A DNA stretch of 64,000 nucleotides from Empedobacter sedimenti (GTDB lineage Bacteria; Bacteroidota; Bacteroidia; Flavobacteriales; Weeksellaceae): assembly GCF_030005555.1 (NCBI RefSeq), contig NZ_JASCQG010000012.1, forward strand, positions 86,085-150,084, in the 5' to 3' direction. The notes under the pieces are model-generated. The model was not told the DNA's origin, did no database searches, and worked only from the letters and a program-made list of their open reading frames with translations. A program made the translations under genes and the position numbers. Below are positions 45,520 to 53,843 of this stretch, in pieces (position 1 is the first letter of the stretch; each line of letters starts with the position of its first letter).

Positions 45520-46053
45520 TTATGCTACCTTATTTATACGTGCAAACATGTTGATGCGTTTTGCAGCCGAATTATTCAACGGATCAGATATATGTTTTGT
45601 TGTTCTTGGAAGATGTTCAATTTCAAAAAAAGTTTGTTTGAAATTCGAAATTGAAGCTTGCATCGAATCTGAGGTTTGATGTTTTGCAAAAACTTGTTCT
45701 AATCCTTTATGATTTTGATAAATATTACGAAGCGATTTCATAAAAAATTTCAAATCATCACTATTAAACGTTCTATGTACGAAACCATCTAAATCTTCTA
45801 AATCATTTTCAGAGAAATTCATCACAAAATCATAAGGCGAATTCCCCATCAACTGCATCATTTTATCTGCATTATTGATAATCATCTTTCGATTTCCCCA
45901 TGCAATTGTCGCAGCCAAAAATCCTGCAATTTCGATATCTTCTTTCACAGAAAATCTGTGTGGAATCTGAACTGGATCAGAATCGATAAAGTCTAATGTA
46001 TTATATTGAAGAACTTTTTCGTCCAGAAAGCTTTTCAACTCTTGTTGATTCAT
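45520..46053 (-). pseudogene. N-terminal fragment of the host TIGR02757 gene
   Basis: The 177-codon frame keeps 169 host residues up to KRINM and then runs into island sequence (FARINKVA) and stops. The host part aligns without gaps longer than two residues to the intact copy. Its ATG overlaps the lolD stop as TAATG, so the original gene was co-transcribed with lolD. A truncated protein of this length may still be made. The missing 85 residues are at 27678-27938. Confidence 0.9.
45523..45550 (-). other. Right attachment junction of the island
   Basis: The 24-bp arm (45523-45546) is the exact inverted copy of the left arm and is followed by CATG (45547-45550) and host TIGR02757 coding DNA. 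The island-derived part adds eight codons (FARINKVA) and a stop to the host N-terminal fragment. Confidence 0.85.
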
Positions 46054-46727
46054 TATAGTTCTGTTTGAAATAGACCATCAGCCATCACCAATTTACGATC
46101 ACACATATTGGCTAACTCTTCATTATGTGTAACAATAACAAAAGTTTGTCCAAATTCATCTCTTAATTTAAAAAATAATTCGTGTAATTCTTCGGCATTC
46201 TTAGAATCTAAATTACCTGAAGGTTCATCTGCAAAAACGATTTTTGGTTGATTGATTAACGCTCTTGCAACTGCTACACGTTGTTGTTCTCCACCAGAAA
46301 GTTGATTGGGTTTGTGCGTCAATCTGTGCGAAAGTCCCAAATAAGACATTAATTCTTTTGCTCGCGTTTCTGCTTCAGCTTTTTTAGTTTTGCGAATAAA
46401 AGCAGGTATACAAATATTCTCTATTGCATTAAACTCTGGTAACAATTGATGAAACTGAAAAATAAACCCGATATTTTCGTTACGAAATTTAGATAAATCT
46501 CGGTCATTCAATTTCGTTATATCCTGTCCTGCAATTGTAATTTGAGTATTGTATTTTTTTGGTTCAGAACTTTTTTCTAATGTTCCTAAAATCTGAAGTA
46601 AAGTCGTTTTTCCTGCACCAGAAGCACCAACTATCGAAACAATTTCTTTTTCGGCAATTGACAAAGAAACATTTTTCAATACTTCTAGCTCTCCAAATTT
46701 TTTGACAATATTATCTGCTTTTATCAT
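46053..46727 (-). CDS. lolD: ABC transporter ATP-binding protein, LolD-like
   Basis: This 224-residue ATPase has Walker [10 protein letters not shown] (about residues 34-42), signature [15 protein letters not shown], Walker B IVFADEP followed by SGNLDS, and the His switch in IVTHNEE. The MacB/LolD subgroup is shown by [12 protein letters not shown] and EPSGNLD. LolD powers release of lipoproteins from the inner membrane with LolC/E-type permeases, which are not in the window. It is immediately upstream of the interrupted TIGR02757 gene. Confidence 0.85.
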   Translation of the reverse strand: MIKADNIVKKFGELEVLKNVSLSIAEKEIVSIVGASGAGKTTLLQILGTLEKSSEPKKYNTQITIAGQDITKLNDRDLSKFRNENIGFIFQFHQLLPEFNAIENICIPAFIRKTKKAEAETRAKELMSYLGLSHRLTHKPNQLSGGEQQRVAVARALINQPKIVFADEPSGNLDSKNAEELHELFFKLRDEFGQTFVIVTHNEELANMCDRKLVMADGLFQTEL

Positions 46728-47040
46728 AAGGTAAAGATATAAATTAAGTACTAAGTCTTAAGTTATAAGTTGTAAGTTTTTTTTGGAGAGTTATCTAATT
46801 AGTATTATTTTTAAAATTACAGCATCATCTCAATTACTAGATTAGTTTTTAGTGTACATGGTACGATTTAAAAATTATATAACAATTGTTTTGCATTTCT
46901 AAATCATAAATTATCGTATATTAGATGCTCCATATAAATAATAATTTTCACCTTTTTTACAGAAGCTGATAAAATTAATATGGCAAAATTTAGAATACAT
47001 CAACAATATTTTTATTTTTGTAATTGAAAAATCAAAAAAA
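46728..47040. other. 313-bp intergenic region between divergent lolD and sucC
   Basis: I see no gene here. A -7 box TATTTTTG at 47013-47020 lies 20 bp before sucC. A short A/T repeat around 46745-46780 (variations on TAAGT) is close to lolD. The middle is featureless AT-rich DNA. Confidence 0.6.
47013..47020 (+). promoter_or_regulatory. sucC promoter, -7 box TATTTTTG
   Basis: A perfect TAnnTTTG element lies 20 bp upstream of the sucC ATG, followed by the A-rich leader usual for highly translated Bacteroidetes genes. Confidence 0.55.
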
Positions 47041-48234
47041 ATGAATCTTCACGAATATCAAGGAAAAGAAATTCTTAGTAAATATGGTGTGAAAGTGCAA
47101 CGAGGAATCGTAGCAAGTACACCAGAAGAAGCTGTAGAAGCTGCTAAACAATTAACTGAACAAACTGGTACAGGTTGGCATGTAGTAAAAGCACAAGTAC
47201 ACGCAGGTGGTCGTGGAAAAGGTGGTGGAGTAAAACTTGCTAAAAACTTAGACGAAGTTAAAGAGAAGGCAAACGAAATCATCGGAATGCAATTAGTAAC
47301 GCCTCAGACTTCTGCTGAAGGTAAAAAAGTTCATCAAGTTTTAATTGCTGAGGATGTTTATTATCCTGGTGAGTCTGAAACTGAAGAATACTATGTTTCT
47401 GTATTGTTAGATCGTGCGACTGGTAAAAACATGATTATGTATTCTACTGAAGGTGGAATGGATATTGAGGAAGTTGCTGAATCTACTCCAGACAAAATCT
47501 TTACAGAGGAAATTGATCCAGCTGTAGGAATCCAAGGTTTCCAAGCACGTAAAGTTGCTTTCAACTTAGGTTTATCAGGAAACGCTTTCAAAGATGGTGT
47601 TAAATTTATCACTGCTTTATATAATGCATACGTTGCGATTGACGCTTCTATGTTCGAAATTAACCCAGTTCTTAAAACATCTGACGATCAAATTATCGCT
47701 GTAGATGCTAAAGTATCTATCGATGATAACTCATTATTCCGTCATGCAGATATCGCTGCTTTACGTGATACAAGAGAAGAAGATCCAACAGAAGTTGAAG
47801 CTGGTGAAGCTGGATTAAACTTCGTAAAATTAGACGGTAACGTAGGATGTATGGTTAACGGAGCTGGTTTAGCAATGGCAACTATGGATATCATCAAATT
47901 ATCTGGTGGTAACCCTGCAAACTTCTTAGACGTTGGTGGTACTGCTGATGCTGAGCGTGTAGAAAAAGGTTTCCGTATTATCTTAAAAGATAAAAACGTA
48001 AAAGCGATCTTAATCAATATTTTTGGTGGTATTGTACGTTGTGATCGTGTTGCTCAAGGTATCTTAGATGCTTACAACAATATGGGTGACGAAATTAATG
48101 TGCCAATTATTGTTCGTTTACAAGGAACAAATGCAGAAATCGCTAAGAAAATGATTGATGAATCAGGTTTCGCTGTTCACTCTGCTATCACATTAAAAGA
48201 TGCTGCTGATAAAGTAGAAGAATTAGTAGGTTAA
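47041..48234 (+). CDS. sucC: Succinyl-CoA synthetase, ADP-forming, beta subunit
   Basis: This 397-residue protein has an ATP-grasp N-terminus (MNLHEYQGKEILSKYG, KAQVHAGGRGKGGGVKLAK), EINPVL in the metal-binding region, GNVGCMVNGAGLAMATMD and a CoA-ligase C-terminus with FLDVGGTA and IFGGIVRCDRVA. It makes succinate and ATP from succinyl-CoA with the SucD subunit in the TCA cycle. Length and motifs are standard. No sucD gene is adjacent, so the subunits are separated here. The codon usage is richer in C-ending codons than in neighbours, as expected for a highly expressed gene. Confidence 0.96.
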   Translation: MNLHEYQGKEILSKYGVKVQRGIVASTPEEAVEAAKQLTEQTGTGWHVVKAQVHAGGRGKGGGVKLAKNLDEVKEKANEIIGMQLVTPQTSAEGKKVHQVLIAEDVYYPGESETEEYYVSVLLDRATGKNMIMYSTEGGMDIEEVAESTPDKIFTEEIDPAVGIQGFQARKVAFNLGLSGNAFKDGVKFITALYNAYVAIDASMFEINPVLKTSDDQIIAVDAKVSIDDNSLFRHADIAALRDTREEDPTEVEAGEAGLNFVKLDGNVGCMVNGAGLAMATMDIIKLSGGNPANFLDVGGTADAERVEKGFRIILKDKNVKAILINIFGGIVRCDRVAQGILDAYNNMGDEINVPIIVRLQGTNAEIAKKMIDESGFAVHSAITLKDAADKVEELVG

Positions 48235-48259
48235 GATTTAACTTATTTATAATATATCA

Positions 48260-48293
48260 AACCTCTCAAAGGATTCTTTGAGAGGTTTTTTTG
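48260..48293 (+). terminator. sucC terminator
   Basis: AACCTCTCAAA pairs with TTTGAGAGGTT around a short loop, followed by seven T. It lies 25 bp after the stop codon. Confidence 0.85.
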
Positions 48294-48306
48294 TGCATTA
48301 TTATCA

Positions 48307-48360
48307 TTCTGAACTTGTTTCAGAATCTCACAAGATGCGAAGCTGAAATAAATTCAGCTT
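48307..48360. repeat. Two adjacent small hairpins of a dispersed motif
   Basis: TTCTGAA/TTCAGAA (48307-48325) and AAGCTGAA/TTCAGCTT (48340-48360) each pair across a 5-nt loop. The second has the same stem as the hairpin at 26163-26183. Confidence 0.6.
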
Positions 48361-48406
48361 GACTTTTATATAAACAAACTCTATCTTTATAAAAATCAAC
48401 CAAATA

Positions 48407-48889
48407 ATTAACACTATAAAAAAAACTATTTACTTAATATTTATTTGCTCTCTCATTTTTTCTTGTTCAACTTCTAAAGAATTAAGAGAAGATCGAAAAT
48501 CATGGGATTACAAAAATTGGGATAACCAATTCAAAAAAAGAGCTGTATCATTATGTATCTTAAAAGGATATGAAAATAAAAAAATAGAAAATTTAATTAA
48601 CGAAAATGACTATTCTTTTTATTCTCCTTTAGGAAAAGCTATTTTTGACAAAACTTTAGAACCAGTTATTAATAAAGAAATTATAAAAATTAAGCTTGAT
48701 TCAATAAAGAAAGACAATACTTATCCTAACGATTTAAAATCAATCTATCAAAAAAGAAATGTTTTTGAACATTGTTTAGATTTTTATGAAAGTAAACAAC
48801 TTGATAGTATTACAAGAATAGAAAAGAAGAAATGGAAAAAAATTGATAATATACTAAGTGAAGTACATAAAGTTATTCCTACATTCTAA
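48407..48889 (+). CDS. Small predicted lipoprotein with a non-standard ATT start
   Basis: A frame of 160 codons has no ATG, GTG or TTG near its start, but begins ATT-AAC-ACT-ATA-AAA-AAA-ACT and encodes a typical lipoprotein signal: KKTIYLIFICSLIFSC with the lipobox Cys about 20 residues in. The rest is Lys-rich and soluble and matches no family I know. Codon use is like that of the host, and the frame ends at a terminator. Either ATT is used as start, as in infC, or the start codon has been lost by one mutation and the gene is decaying. Confidence 0.55.
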   Translation: MNTIKKTIYLIFICSLIFSCSTSKELREDRKSWDYKNWDNQFKKRAVSLCILKGYENKKIENLINENDYSFYSPLGKAIFDKTLEPVINKEIIKIKLDSIKKDNTYPNDLKSIYQKRNVFEHCLDFYESKQLDSITRIEKKKWKKIDNILSEVHKVIPTF

Positions 48890-48893
48890 ATAA

Positions 48894-48926
48894 AAACCTC
48901 CGCTCAAGTTATTGAGCGGAGGTTTC
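48894..48926. terminator. Bidirectional terminator
   Basis: AAACCTCCGCTCAA pairs perfectly with TTGAGCGGAGGTTT around GTTA, with A-rich and T-rich flanks. It separates the convergent lipoprotein and DUF3276 genes. Confidence 0.88.
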
Positions 48927-48949
48927 TTTTTACGCATATTTAGTAAAGT

Positions 48950-49330
48950 CTATATATCGTCAAAATCGATATTCGTAAAAGATTCCACTTTTGTTTCATC
49001 CTTTTCTTCAACTTTATTTTTTATATCAAAATCTTTTTGATGTCTTTCCGAAATCACTTCTTGTCCTTTTTGTGCAAAAACAAAATCAGTCGTTTCGTCT
49101 AACATATCTTTAAAACTGGCAAAATCTTCTTTGTACAAATAGATTTTGTGTTTTTTGTAAAACACATTACCATCGTCTTGTGTATTCTTTTTACTTTCTG
49201 TAATTGTCAAGTAATAATCCCCAGCTCTTGTTTCGCGCACATCAAAAAAATATGTCCTGCGTCCTGCGCGTAATACTTTTGAAAAGACTCCCTCTGCATC
49301 CACCTTTTCTGGGTTTTCAAATTCGTTCAT
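48950..49330 (-). CDS. PUR-alpha-like DNA/RNA-binding protein (DUF3276)
   Basis: The 126 residues match DUF3276: VFSKVLRAGRRTYFFDVRETRAGDYYLTITESKK, then KHKIYLYKEDFASFKDML. This forms one PUR repeat, a strand-strand-strand-strand-helix fold that binds single-stranded nucleic acid. Such proteins are common and conserved in Bacteroidetes, and their role is not well known. The C-terminal 35 residues are acidic and probably disordered. It is a single-gene unit. Confidence 0.88.
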   Translation of the reverse strand: MNEFENPEKVDAEGVFSKVLRAGRRTYFFDVRETRAGDYYLTITESKKNTQDDGNVFYKKHKIYLYKEDFASFKDMLDETTDFVFAQKGQEVISERHQKDFDIKNKVEEKDETKVESFTNIDFDDI

Positions 49331-49446
49331 AAGTCTAAATAGAGTTTAATTGTTAAATGTTTCCTAACAAATCTAAAAAAAATTAAGAAAATAACAACAT
49401 TTTAAATGATTAAATTCAATTTTTCTATAAAAACCCTAATTCGACA

Positions 49447-51204
49447 TTATTCTAACAACTGCTTATTGTATAATTCGTAATAATAGCCATGTTTATTTAA
49501 CAAATCACTATTAGAGCCATTTTCAAGCACATGACCATCTTCTAAAACCAGAATTTGATCTGCGCGTTTAGCAGAAGAAACACGATGCGTTATAATTATT
49601 GTCGTTTTACCATCAATCTCTGACGAAAGATTATTCAGAATTTGCTCTTCAGTTTCTGTATCTACAGCTGATAAACTATCATCGAAGATTAGAATTTTTG
49701 GATCATTTACTAATGCACGAGCTATAGAAACGCGTTGCTTTTGACCACCAGAAAGCGTAACTCCACGCTCGCCTACTACAGTTTCGTAACGTTCCTTAAA
49801 ATTATCTATATTATCATGAACAACTGCTTTTTTCGCAAATTTTTCAGCAACACCCTCTCCTACTTCGTCCGAACCAAATAAAATATTATTCGTTAACGAA
49901 TCCGAAAACAAAAAGGCTTCTTGCGGAACATAACCAATTTCGTTACGGATAGATTCGACATTTATATCATGAATATTTTTCCCATCAATCAAAATTTCGC
50001 CAGAAGTTGGCTCCAAAGAACGCGCAACTAACAAAGCAATTGTCGTTTTTCCTGAGCCAGTTTTCCCTAAAACAGCCAAAGTTTCGCCTTTATTAATTTT
50101 GAATGATACATTGTCTAATGCTTTGATACCTGTATTTTCGTACACATAACTTACATTCTTAAATTCAATCGTTCCTTCAACTTGATGATGATTCAATTGT
50201 TTTTCTTCAACATCTGTTTCAGCATTCAGAAACTCATTGATACGAAACATAGAAGCTTCGGCGCGTTGAACAACCATCGTAATCCAACCCAAAGAAGTAA
50301 ATGGCCAAATTAACATATTAAGGTATAAGAAAAACTGCGCGATAGACCCAATATCCATTGTTCCTTCGATGTATTTTAATCCACCTAAATATAAAATCAC
50401 CAAATTACTCACGCCAACTACAACAACCATTAAAGGTCCGAAAGCTGCCTGAATTTGAGCTAAATTAAGTGCTCGTTTTTGGTATTCGTCCGCCTCTACT
50501 TCATACTTAGCTTTGATATATTCTTCAGAATTAAACGATTTTATCACTCGGATTCCTGCAAAAGTATCTTGTACAGATGATGAAATAGTCGATTGTTGTT
50601 CTTGTACTCGTTTACTTTTCTTGTTGATATTTCGCGCTACATTATAAATTAACAACGATAAAATAGGTAATGGAGCTAATGTATAAAGTGTTAATTGCTT
50701 ATCAATCTGTATCATAAAATAAGCAATAATAATAACACGTGACACTAAATCTACTGGATACATAATTCCGGGTCCAAGATACATACGCACCAAACCAACA
50801 TCTTCGGTAATACGATTCATCAAATCGCCGGTCTTATGTTTTTTGTAAAACGACAACGATAATTTTTGGTATTTATCGTAAATCACGTTTTTCAAGTCAA
50901 ACTCAATATATCGTGATGCTACAATAATCATTTGTCGTGTACCAACAGTTAATGCACCTCCCAAAACCTTGAAAAAGAAAAAAGCCAAACTTGCATACAT
51001 CAAACCTTGCTTCAGTAAATCAAGATTATCAGTTCCTTTGTCTTTAAAATTTCTTAATAATTCTTCGACAGTATTGATCGCTTCACGAATATATGTAACG
51101 GAATAAACCTGCACCCAATTGGCACAAATTGTAAAAATGAAGCCTAATAAAATCCTCCATTTATACTTCCACAAAAATTTATTTAGTTTTTGTAATGATT
51201 TCAC
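49447..51204 (-). CDS. ABC exporter with fused permease and ATPase (MsbA/MdlB-like)
   Basis: The 585 residues have six membrane helices (about 1-320) and an ATPase domain with Walker A GKTGSGKTT (about residue 375), signature LSGGQKQRVSIARAL and Walker B ILIFDDSLSAVDT. The residue after the Walker B Asp is Asp, not the usual catalytic Glu, as in degenerate sites of heterodimeric exporters. The start codon is GTG at 51204, and no upstream ATG fits. A TAATTTTG -7 box only 5 bp before it (51209-51216) would give a nearly leaderless mRNA. The substrate is unknown: lipid, drug or peptide. Confidence 0.88.
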   Translation of the reverse strand: MKSLQKLNKFLWKYKWRILLGFIFTICANWVQVYSVTYIREAINTVEELLRNFKDKGTDNLDLLKQGLMYASLAFFFFKVLGGALTVGTRQMIIVASRYIEFDLKNVIYDKYQKLSLSFYKKHKTGDLMNRITEDVGLVRMYLGPGIMYPVDLVSRVIIIAYFMIQIDKQLTLYTLAPLPILSLLIYNVARNINKKSKRVQEQQSTISSSVQDTFAGIRVIKSFNSEEYIKAKYEVEADEYQKRALNLAQIQAAFGPLMVVVVGVSNLVILYLGGLKYIEGTMDIGSIAQFFLYLNMLIWPFTSLGWITMVVQRAEASMFRINEFLNAETDVEEKQLNHHQVEGTIEFKNVSYVYENTGIKALDNVSFKINKGETLAVLGKTGSGKTTIALLVARSLEPTSGEILIDGKNIHDINVESIRNEIGYVPQEAFLFSDSLTNNILFGSDEVGEGVAEKFAKKAVVHDNIDNFKERYETVVGERGVTLSGGQKQRVSIARALVNDPKILIFDDSLSAVDTETEEQILNNLSSEIDGKTTIIITHRVSSAKRADQILVLEDGHVLENGSNSDLLNKHGYYYELYNKQLLE

Positions 51205-51228
51205 AAAACAAAATTACATTCTTTTTTT

Positions 51229-51236
51229 TACCTTTG
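51229..51236 (+). promoter_or_regulatory. nusB promoter, -7 box TACCTTTG
   Basis: A perfect TAnnTTTG element lies 33 bp before the chosen nusB start, divergent from the ABC exporter promoter about 15 bp away. Confidence 0.6.
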
Positions 51237-51269
51237 CATCAATTTATTAGACGTTATATCATTGAAATT

Positions 51270-52217
51270 ATGTTGGGAAGAAGACAACTACGCGAAAAAG
51301 TAATGCAGAATATCTATGCTTACAATTGTTTAGGAACTGAAGGCGAGGAAAGAATGGTCGAAAAAAATATGATGAAAAGTATTGACCAAATCTACGATTT
51401 GTACATTTATATCTTAAACTTGATAAAAGTTCAGAAAGACATTGCTGAGCACAAAATAGATCTTGCACAATCAAAAAACTTTCCGACAGAAGAAGAAAAA
51501 AATCCAAATTTAAAATTTGTTCAGAACAAAATTTTTAGAGTTTTGGAGCAAAATCTTGAGTTATCTCGTTATTCTAACGATAACAAAAATCTACTTTGGG
51601 ACGTTTACGACTCTTACCCTAACAATATCTACAAAACTTTAACAGAAAGTGAATTGTACAAAACGTACATGAACAGTGGAAATAATTCTTTTGAAGAAGA
51701 TAAAGAATTTATCCTAAATCTTTTTGTTGAGTTTATTGCAGAATACGAAGATTTACATGATTACTTGGAAGGAATCCAGATTACATGGGCAGATGATGTA
51801 CATATTGCTAATGCAATGGTGCATACAACAATCAAATCTTTCCGTCAAAACAGTTCTCCTTTGATTTCTTTATTTAAAGTTTACAAAGATCTTGATGACA
51901 AAAAATTTACAGAAGAATTATTTCGTAAAACAATTCGTCATCAATCTGAAACAAAAAATATTGTGGAAGAAAAAGCGCAAAACTGGGAACTTGATCGTAT
52001 CGCGTCAATCGATTTGATTATCTTAGAAATGGCTTTGACAGAATTTTTACATTTCCCTAATATTCCAGCGAAAGTAACAATCAACGAATATATTGAGTTA
52101 GCAAAGAATTATTCGACAGAAAAATCGCGCGTTTTTGTTAACGGAATCTTAGATAAAACTTTAAAAGAGTTAAAAGACAATAATAATTTACCAAAATACG
52201 GTAGAGGATTATTATAA
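51270..52217 (+). CDS. nusB: Transcription antitermination factor NusB, Bacteroidetes long form
   Basis: The 315 residues begin MLGRRQLREKVMQNIYAY, the RNA-binding arginine-rich start of NusB. The NusB fold is completed in the last 130 residues (ELFRKTIRHQ, DLIILEMALTEFLHFPNIPAKVTINEYIELAKNYSTEKSRVFVNGILDK). About 150 extra residues sit between, as usual in Bacteroidetes. I chose the ATG at 51270: the frame is open to 51195 but the extension crosses the promoter. NusB works with NusE in rRNA antitermination. Confidence 0.9.
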   Translation: MLGRRQLREKVMQNIYAYNCLGTEGEERMVEKNMMKSIDQIYDLYIYILNLIKVQKDIAEHKIDLAQSKNFPTEEEKNPNLKFVQNKIFRVLEQNLELSRYSNDNKNLLWDVYDSYPNNIYKTLTESELYKTYMNSGNNSFEEDKEFILNLFVEFIAEYEDLHDYLEGIQITWADDVHIANAMVHTTIKSFRQNSSPLISLFKVYKDLDDKKFTEELFRKTIRHQSETKNIVEEKAQNWELDRIASIDLIILEMALTEFLHFPNIPAKVTINEYIELAKNYSTEKSRVFVNGILDKTLKELKDNNNLPKYGRGLL

Positions 52218-52231
52218 TCGTTAATTTTTCT

Positions 52232-52239
52232 TAATTTTG
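52232..52239 (+). promoter_or_regulatory. Promoter of DUF1573-yajC genes, -7 box TAATTTTG
   Basis: A perfect TAnnTTTG match lies 22 bp before the DUF1573 ATG. Confidence 0.5.
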
Positions 52240-52261
52240 ACTTAGTCAAATAATTATAAAG

Positions 52262-52753
52262 ATGAAAAGTAAAATATTTATTTTAGGTGCTTTTGCATTA
52301 TCATTTGTTGTAAGCTCTTGTGGAGAAAAAAAAGCAAGTGAAAATTTCACAGCTGAAGAAACTGCACAACAAGCAGAAAACGTTGTAAATCCTGCAACTG
52401 CCCCTGTATTAACACTTGCAGAAGCAAGCCATGATTTTGGAGATGTACAAGCAAATAATAAAGTTGAAGCTTATATCAAATTTAAAAACGATGGTAAATC
52501 GCCATTAGTTATTCGTGATGCATCAGCTACTTGTGGTTGTACAGTACCAGAATTCCCTTCTACTCCAATTCCTGTTGGTGGTACAGATTCTATCAAAGTA
52601 CAATATACAGCTGGAAACATGAACGGAAAGCAACAAAAAACAGTAACATTAGTTACAAACACAGTTAATGGTCACGAAAGATTTGACATTACTGCAAATG
52701 TAACTGGAGCTACAGCAAACGAGCAAAATGCACAACAAGCATTTGGTAAATAA
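52262..52753 (+). CDS. DUF1573 lipoprotein
   Basis: This 163-residue protein has a lipoprotein signal (ILGAFALSFVVSSCGEK) and then a DUF1573 beta-sandwich: ASHDFGDVQANNKVEAYIKFKNDGKSPLVI, ATCGCTVPEFPSTPIPVGGTDSIKV. The CGC pair is family-typical. The fold is like an ASPM-SPD-2-Hydin domain. DUF1573 genes often sit beside nusB and yajC in Bacteroidetes, as here. No function is established. Confidence 0.88.
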   Translation: MKSKIFILGAFALSFVVSSCGEKKASENFTAEETAQQAENVVNPATAPVLTLAEASHDFGDVQANNKVEAYIKFKNDGKSPLVIRDASATCGCTVPEFPSTPIPVGGTDSIKVQYTAGNMNGKQQKTVTLVTNTVNGHERFDITANVTGATANEQNAQQAFGK

Positions 52754-52779
52754 TTTTATAAAATAGATAAACTATAAAA

Positions 52780-53148
52780 ATGATTCAAACAATCTTTTTA
52801 CAAGCAGGTGGTGCTCAAGGAGGTGGAATGTCAATGATATTGATGTTTGGTGGTATGTTTGTTATAATGTATTTCTTTATGATTCGCCCACAACAAAAGA
52901 AAGCGAAACAAGAAAAACAATTTCAGACAGATACTAAACGTGGAGATATGGTTGTGACAACTTCTGGTATTCACGGTAAAATTAATGAAATCAACGAAGA
53001 TACAATCGTAATTGAAACTTCTGCGGGTAAAATTAAATTTGAAAAAGCTGCAATCTCAAGAGAATTAACAGCTGCACGCTACGGAAAAACTACTGAAAAA
53101 GTAGAGAAAGTTGAAAAAACAGAGAAAGCCGTAGAAGACAAAAACTAA
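52780..53148 (+). CDS. yajC: Preprotein translocase subunit YajC
   Basis: The 122 residues have one membrane helix (about 17-38, MILMFGGMFVIMYFFMIRPQ), the IRPQQKKAKQ motif, and the small soluble domain GDMVVTTSGIHGKINEINEDTIVIET. YajC is an accessory of SecDF-YidC in protein export. The C-terminus is Lys/Glu-rich. It is 26 bp from the DUF1573 gene and ends before a terminator. Confidence 0.94.
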   Translation: MIQTIFLQAGGAQGGGMSMILMFGGMFVIMYFFMIRPQQKKAKQEKQFQTDTKRGDMVVTTSGIHGKINEINEDTIVIETSAGKIKFEKAAISRELTAARYGKTTEKVEKVEKTEKAVEDKN

Positions 53149-53176
53149 AATTAAGGTTAACATATATTTAACTGAT

Positions 53177-53207
53177 TGCCGAAGAAAATATTCTTCGGCA
53201 TTTTTTT
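53177..53207 (+). terminator. Terminator after yajC
   Basis: TGCCGAAGAA pairs with TTCTTCGGCA across a 4-nt loop, followed by seven T. The coaE gene starts 12 bp later, so some read-through is likely. Confidence 0.85.
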
Positions 53208-53218
53208 AACTTCAACCT

Positions 53219-53821
53219 ATGAAAAACAATCACCCTTTTGTAGCAGGAATAACTGGCGGAATAGGATCAGGAAAAACTTCTGCAGCCAAGTTTTTTGAAG
53301 ATTTAGGCGTACCTGTTTACAATTCGGATACACGTGCAAAAAATATTCAGAACGAAGATCAAGAAGTTAAAGAAAAAATCATTAAAGCTTTTGGTGATGA
53401 AGCTTATAATGAAGCTGGAATGAATAGACCATTTATTGCAAAACAAGTTTTTCAGAATCAAGAAAAATTAAATTTGCTAAATTCTATCGTTCATCCAGCT
53501 GTTTTTAATGATTTTGAAAAGTGGAAACAGCAACAAACAAGTAACATTGTCATGAAAGAAGCTGCCATTTTAATAGAAAGTGGAAGTTATAAAGATTGTA
53601 ATGTTGTAATAAGTGTTTTGGTTGATTTGGAAAAACGCATTGAAAGAACAATGGCAAGAGATGGCTTTACAAGAGAAGAAGTTCTAGCTAGAATTGCCAA
53701 ACAAATTTCTGATGAAGAACGTATTGCTAAATCAGATTTTATCATAGATAATAATGGCGATTTAGATCATCTTAAAAAAGAAGTTGAACAAACTTTAATT
53801 AAGATCAAGAAATTAATTTAA
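53219..53821 (+). CDS. coaE: Dephospho-CoA kinase
   Basis: The 200 residues start with Walker A in AGITGGIGSGKTSAAK, then LGVPVYNSDTRAK (substrate Asp), IVHPAVFNDFEKW and the lid region RTMARDGFTREEVLARIAKQISDEER, all CoaE features. It makes CoA from dephospho-CoA with ATP in the cytoplasm. The length is standard. It is 22 bp from the sensor kinase gene and probably shares its transcript. Confidence 0.95.
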   Translation: MKNNHPFVAGITGGIGSGKTSAAKFFEDLGVPVYNSDTRAKNIQNEDQEVKEKIIKAFGDEAYNEAGMNRPFIAKQVFQNQEKLNLLNSIVHPAVFNDFEKWKQQQTSNIVMKEAAILIESGSYKDCNVVISVLVDLEKRIERTMARDGFTREEVLARIAKQISDEERIAKSDFIIDNNGDLDHLKKEVEQTLIKIKKLI

Positions 53822-53843
53822 GACAAAAAATAATCCAACATAA

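Larger units (their letters stand above)
27940..45546. mobile_element. 17.6-kb serine-integrase island carrying type I BREX
   Basis: The island is bounded by perfect 24-bp inverted repeats with CATG at both junctions, and it splits a TIGR02757 gene. Contents from left to right: large serine integrase, Xre-type regulator, brxA, brxB, brxC, pglX, pglZ, brxL, HUH-like gene, small serine recombinase, intact TIGR02757 copy. Joining the outer flanks restores an uninterrupted host frame through one CATG. No relaxase with a mating system, phage structural gene or DDE transposase is present, so it is probably a mobilisable or phage-satellite-like defence island. I found no recombination-directionality factor. 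Confidence 0.85.

Noticed and set aside
27940..45546. The island as a DDE transposon with 24-bp terminal inverted repeats and a 4-bp CATG target duplication
   Set aside because: The end structure would fit, but no DDE transposase is present, whereas a complete large serine integrase abuts the left arm. A symmetrical attP explains the same pattern. It is not fully excluded without an empty site.
51195..52217. A 340-residue NusB
   Set aside because: The added 25 residues cover the promoter. The NusB family starts at MLGRRQLREK.
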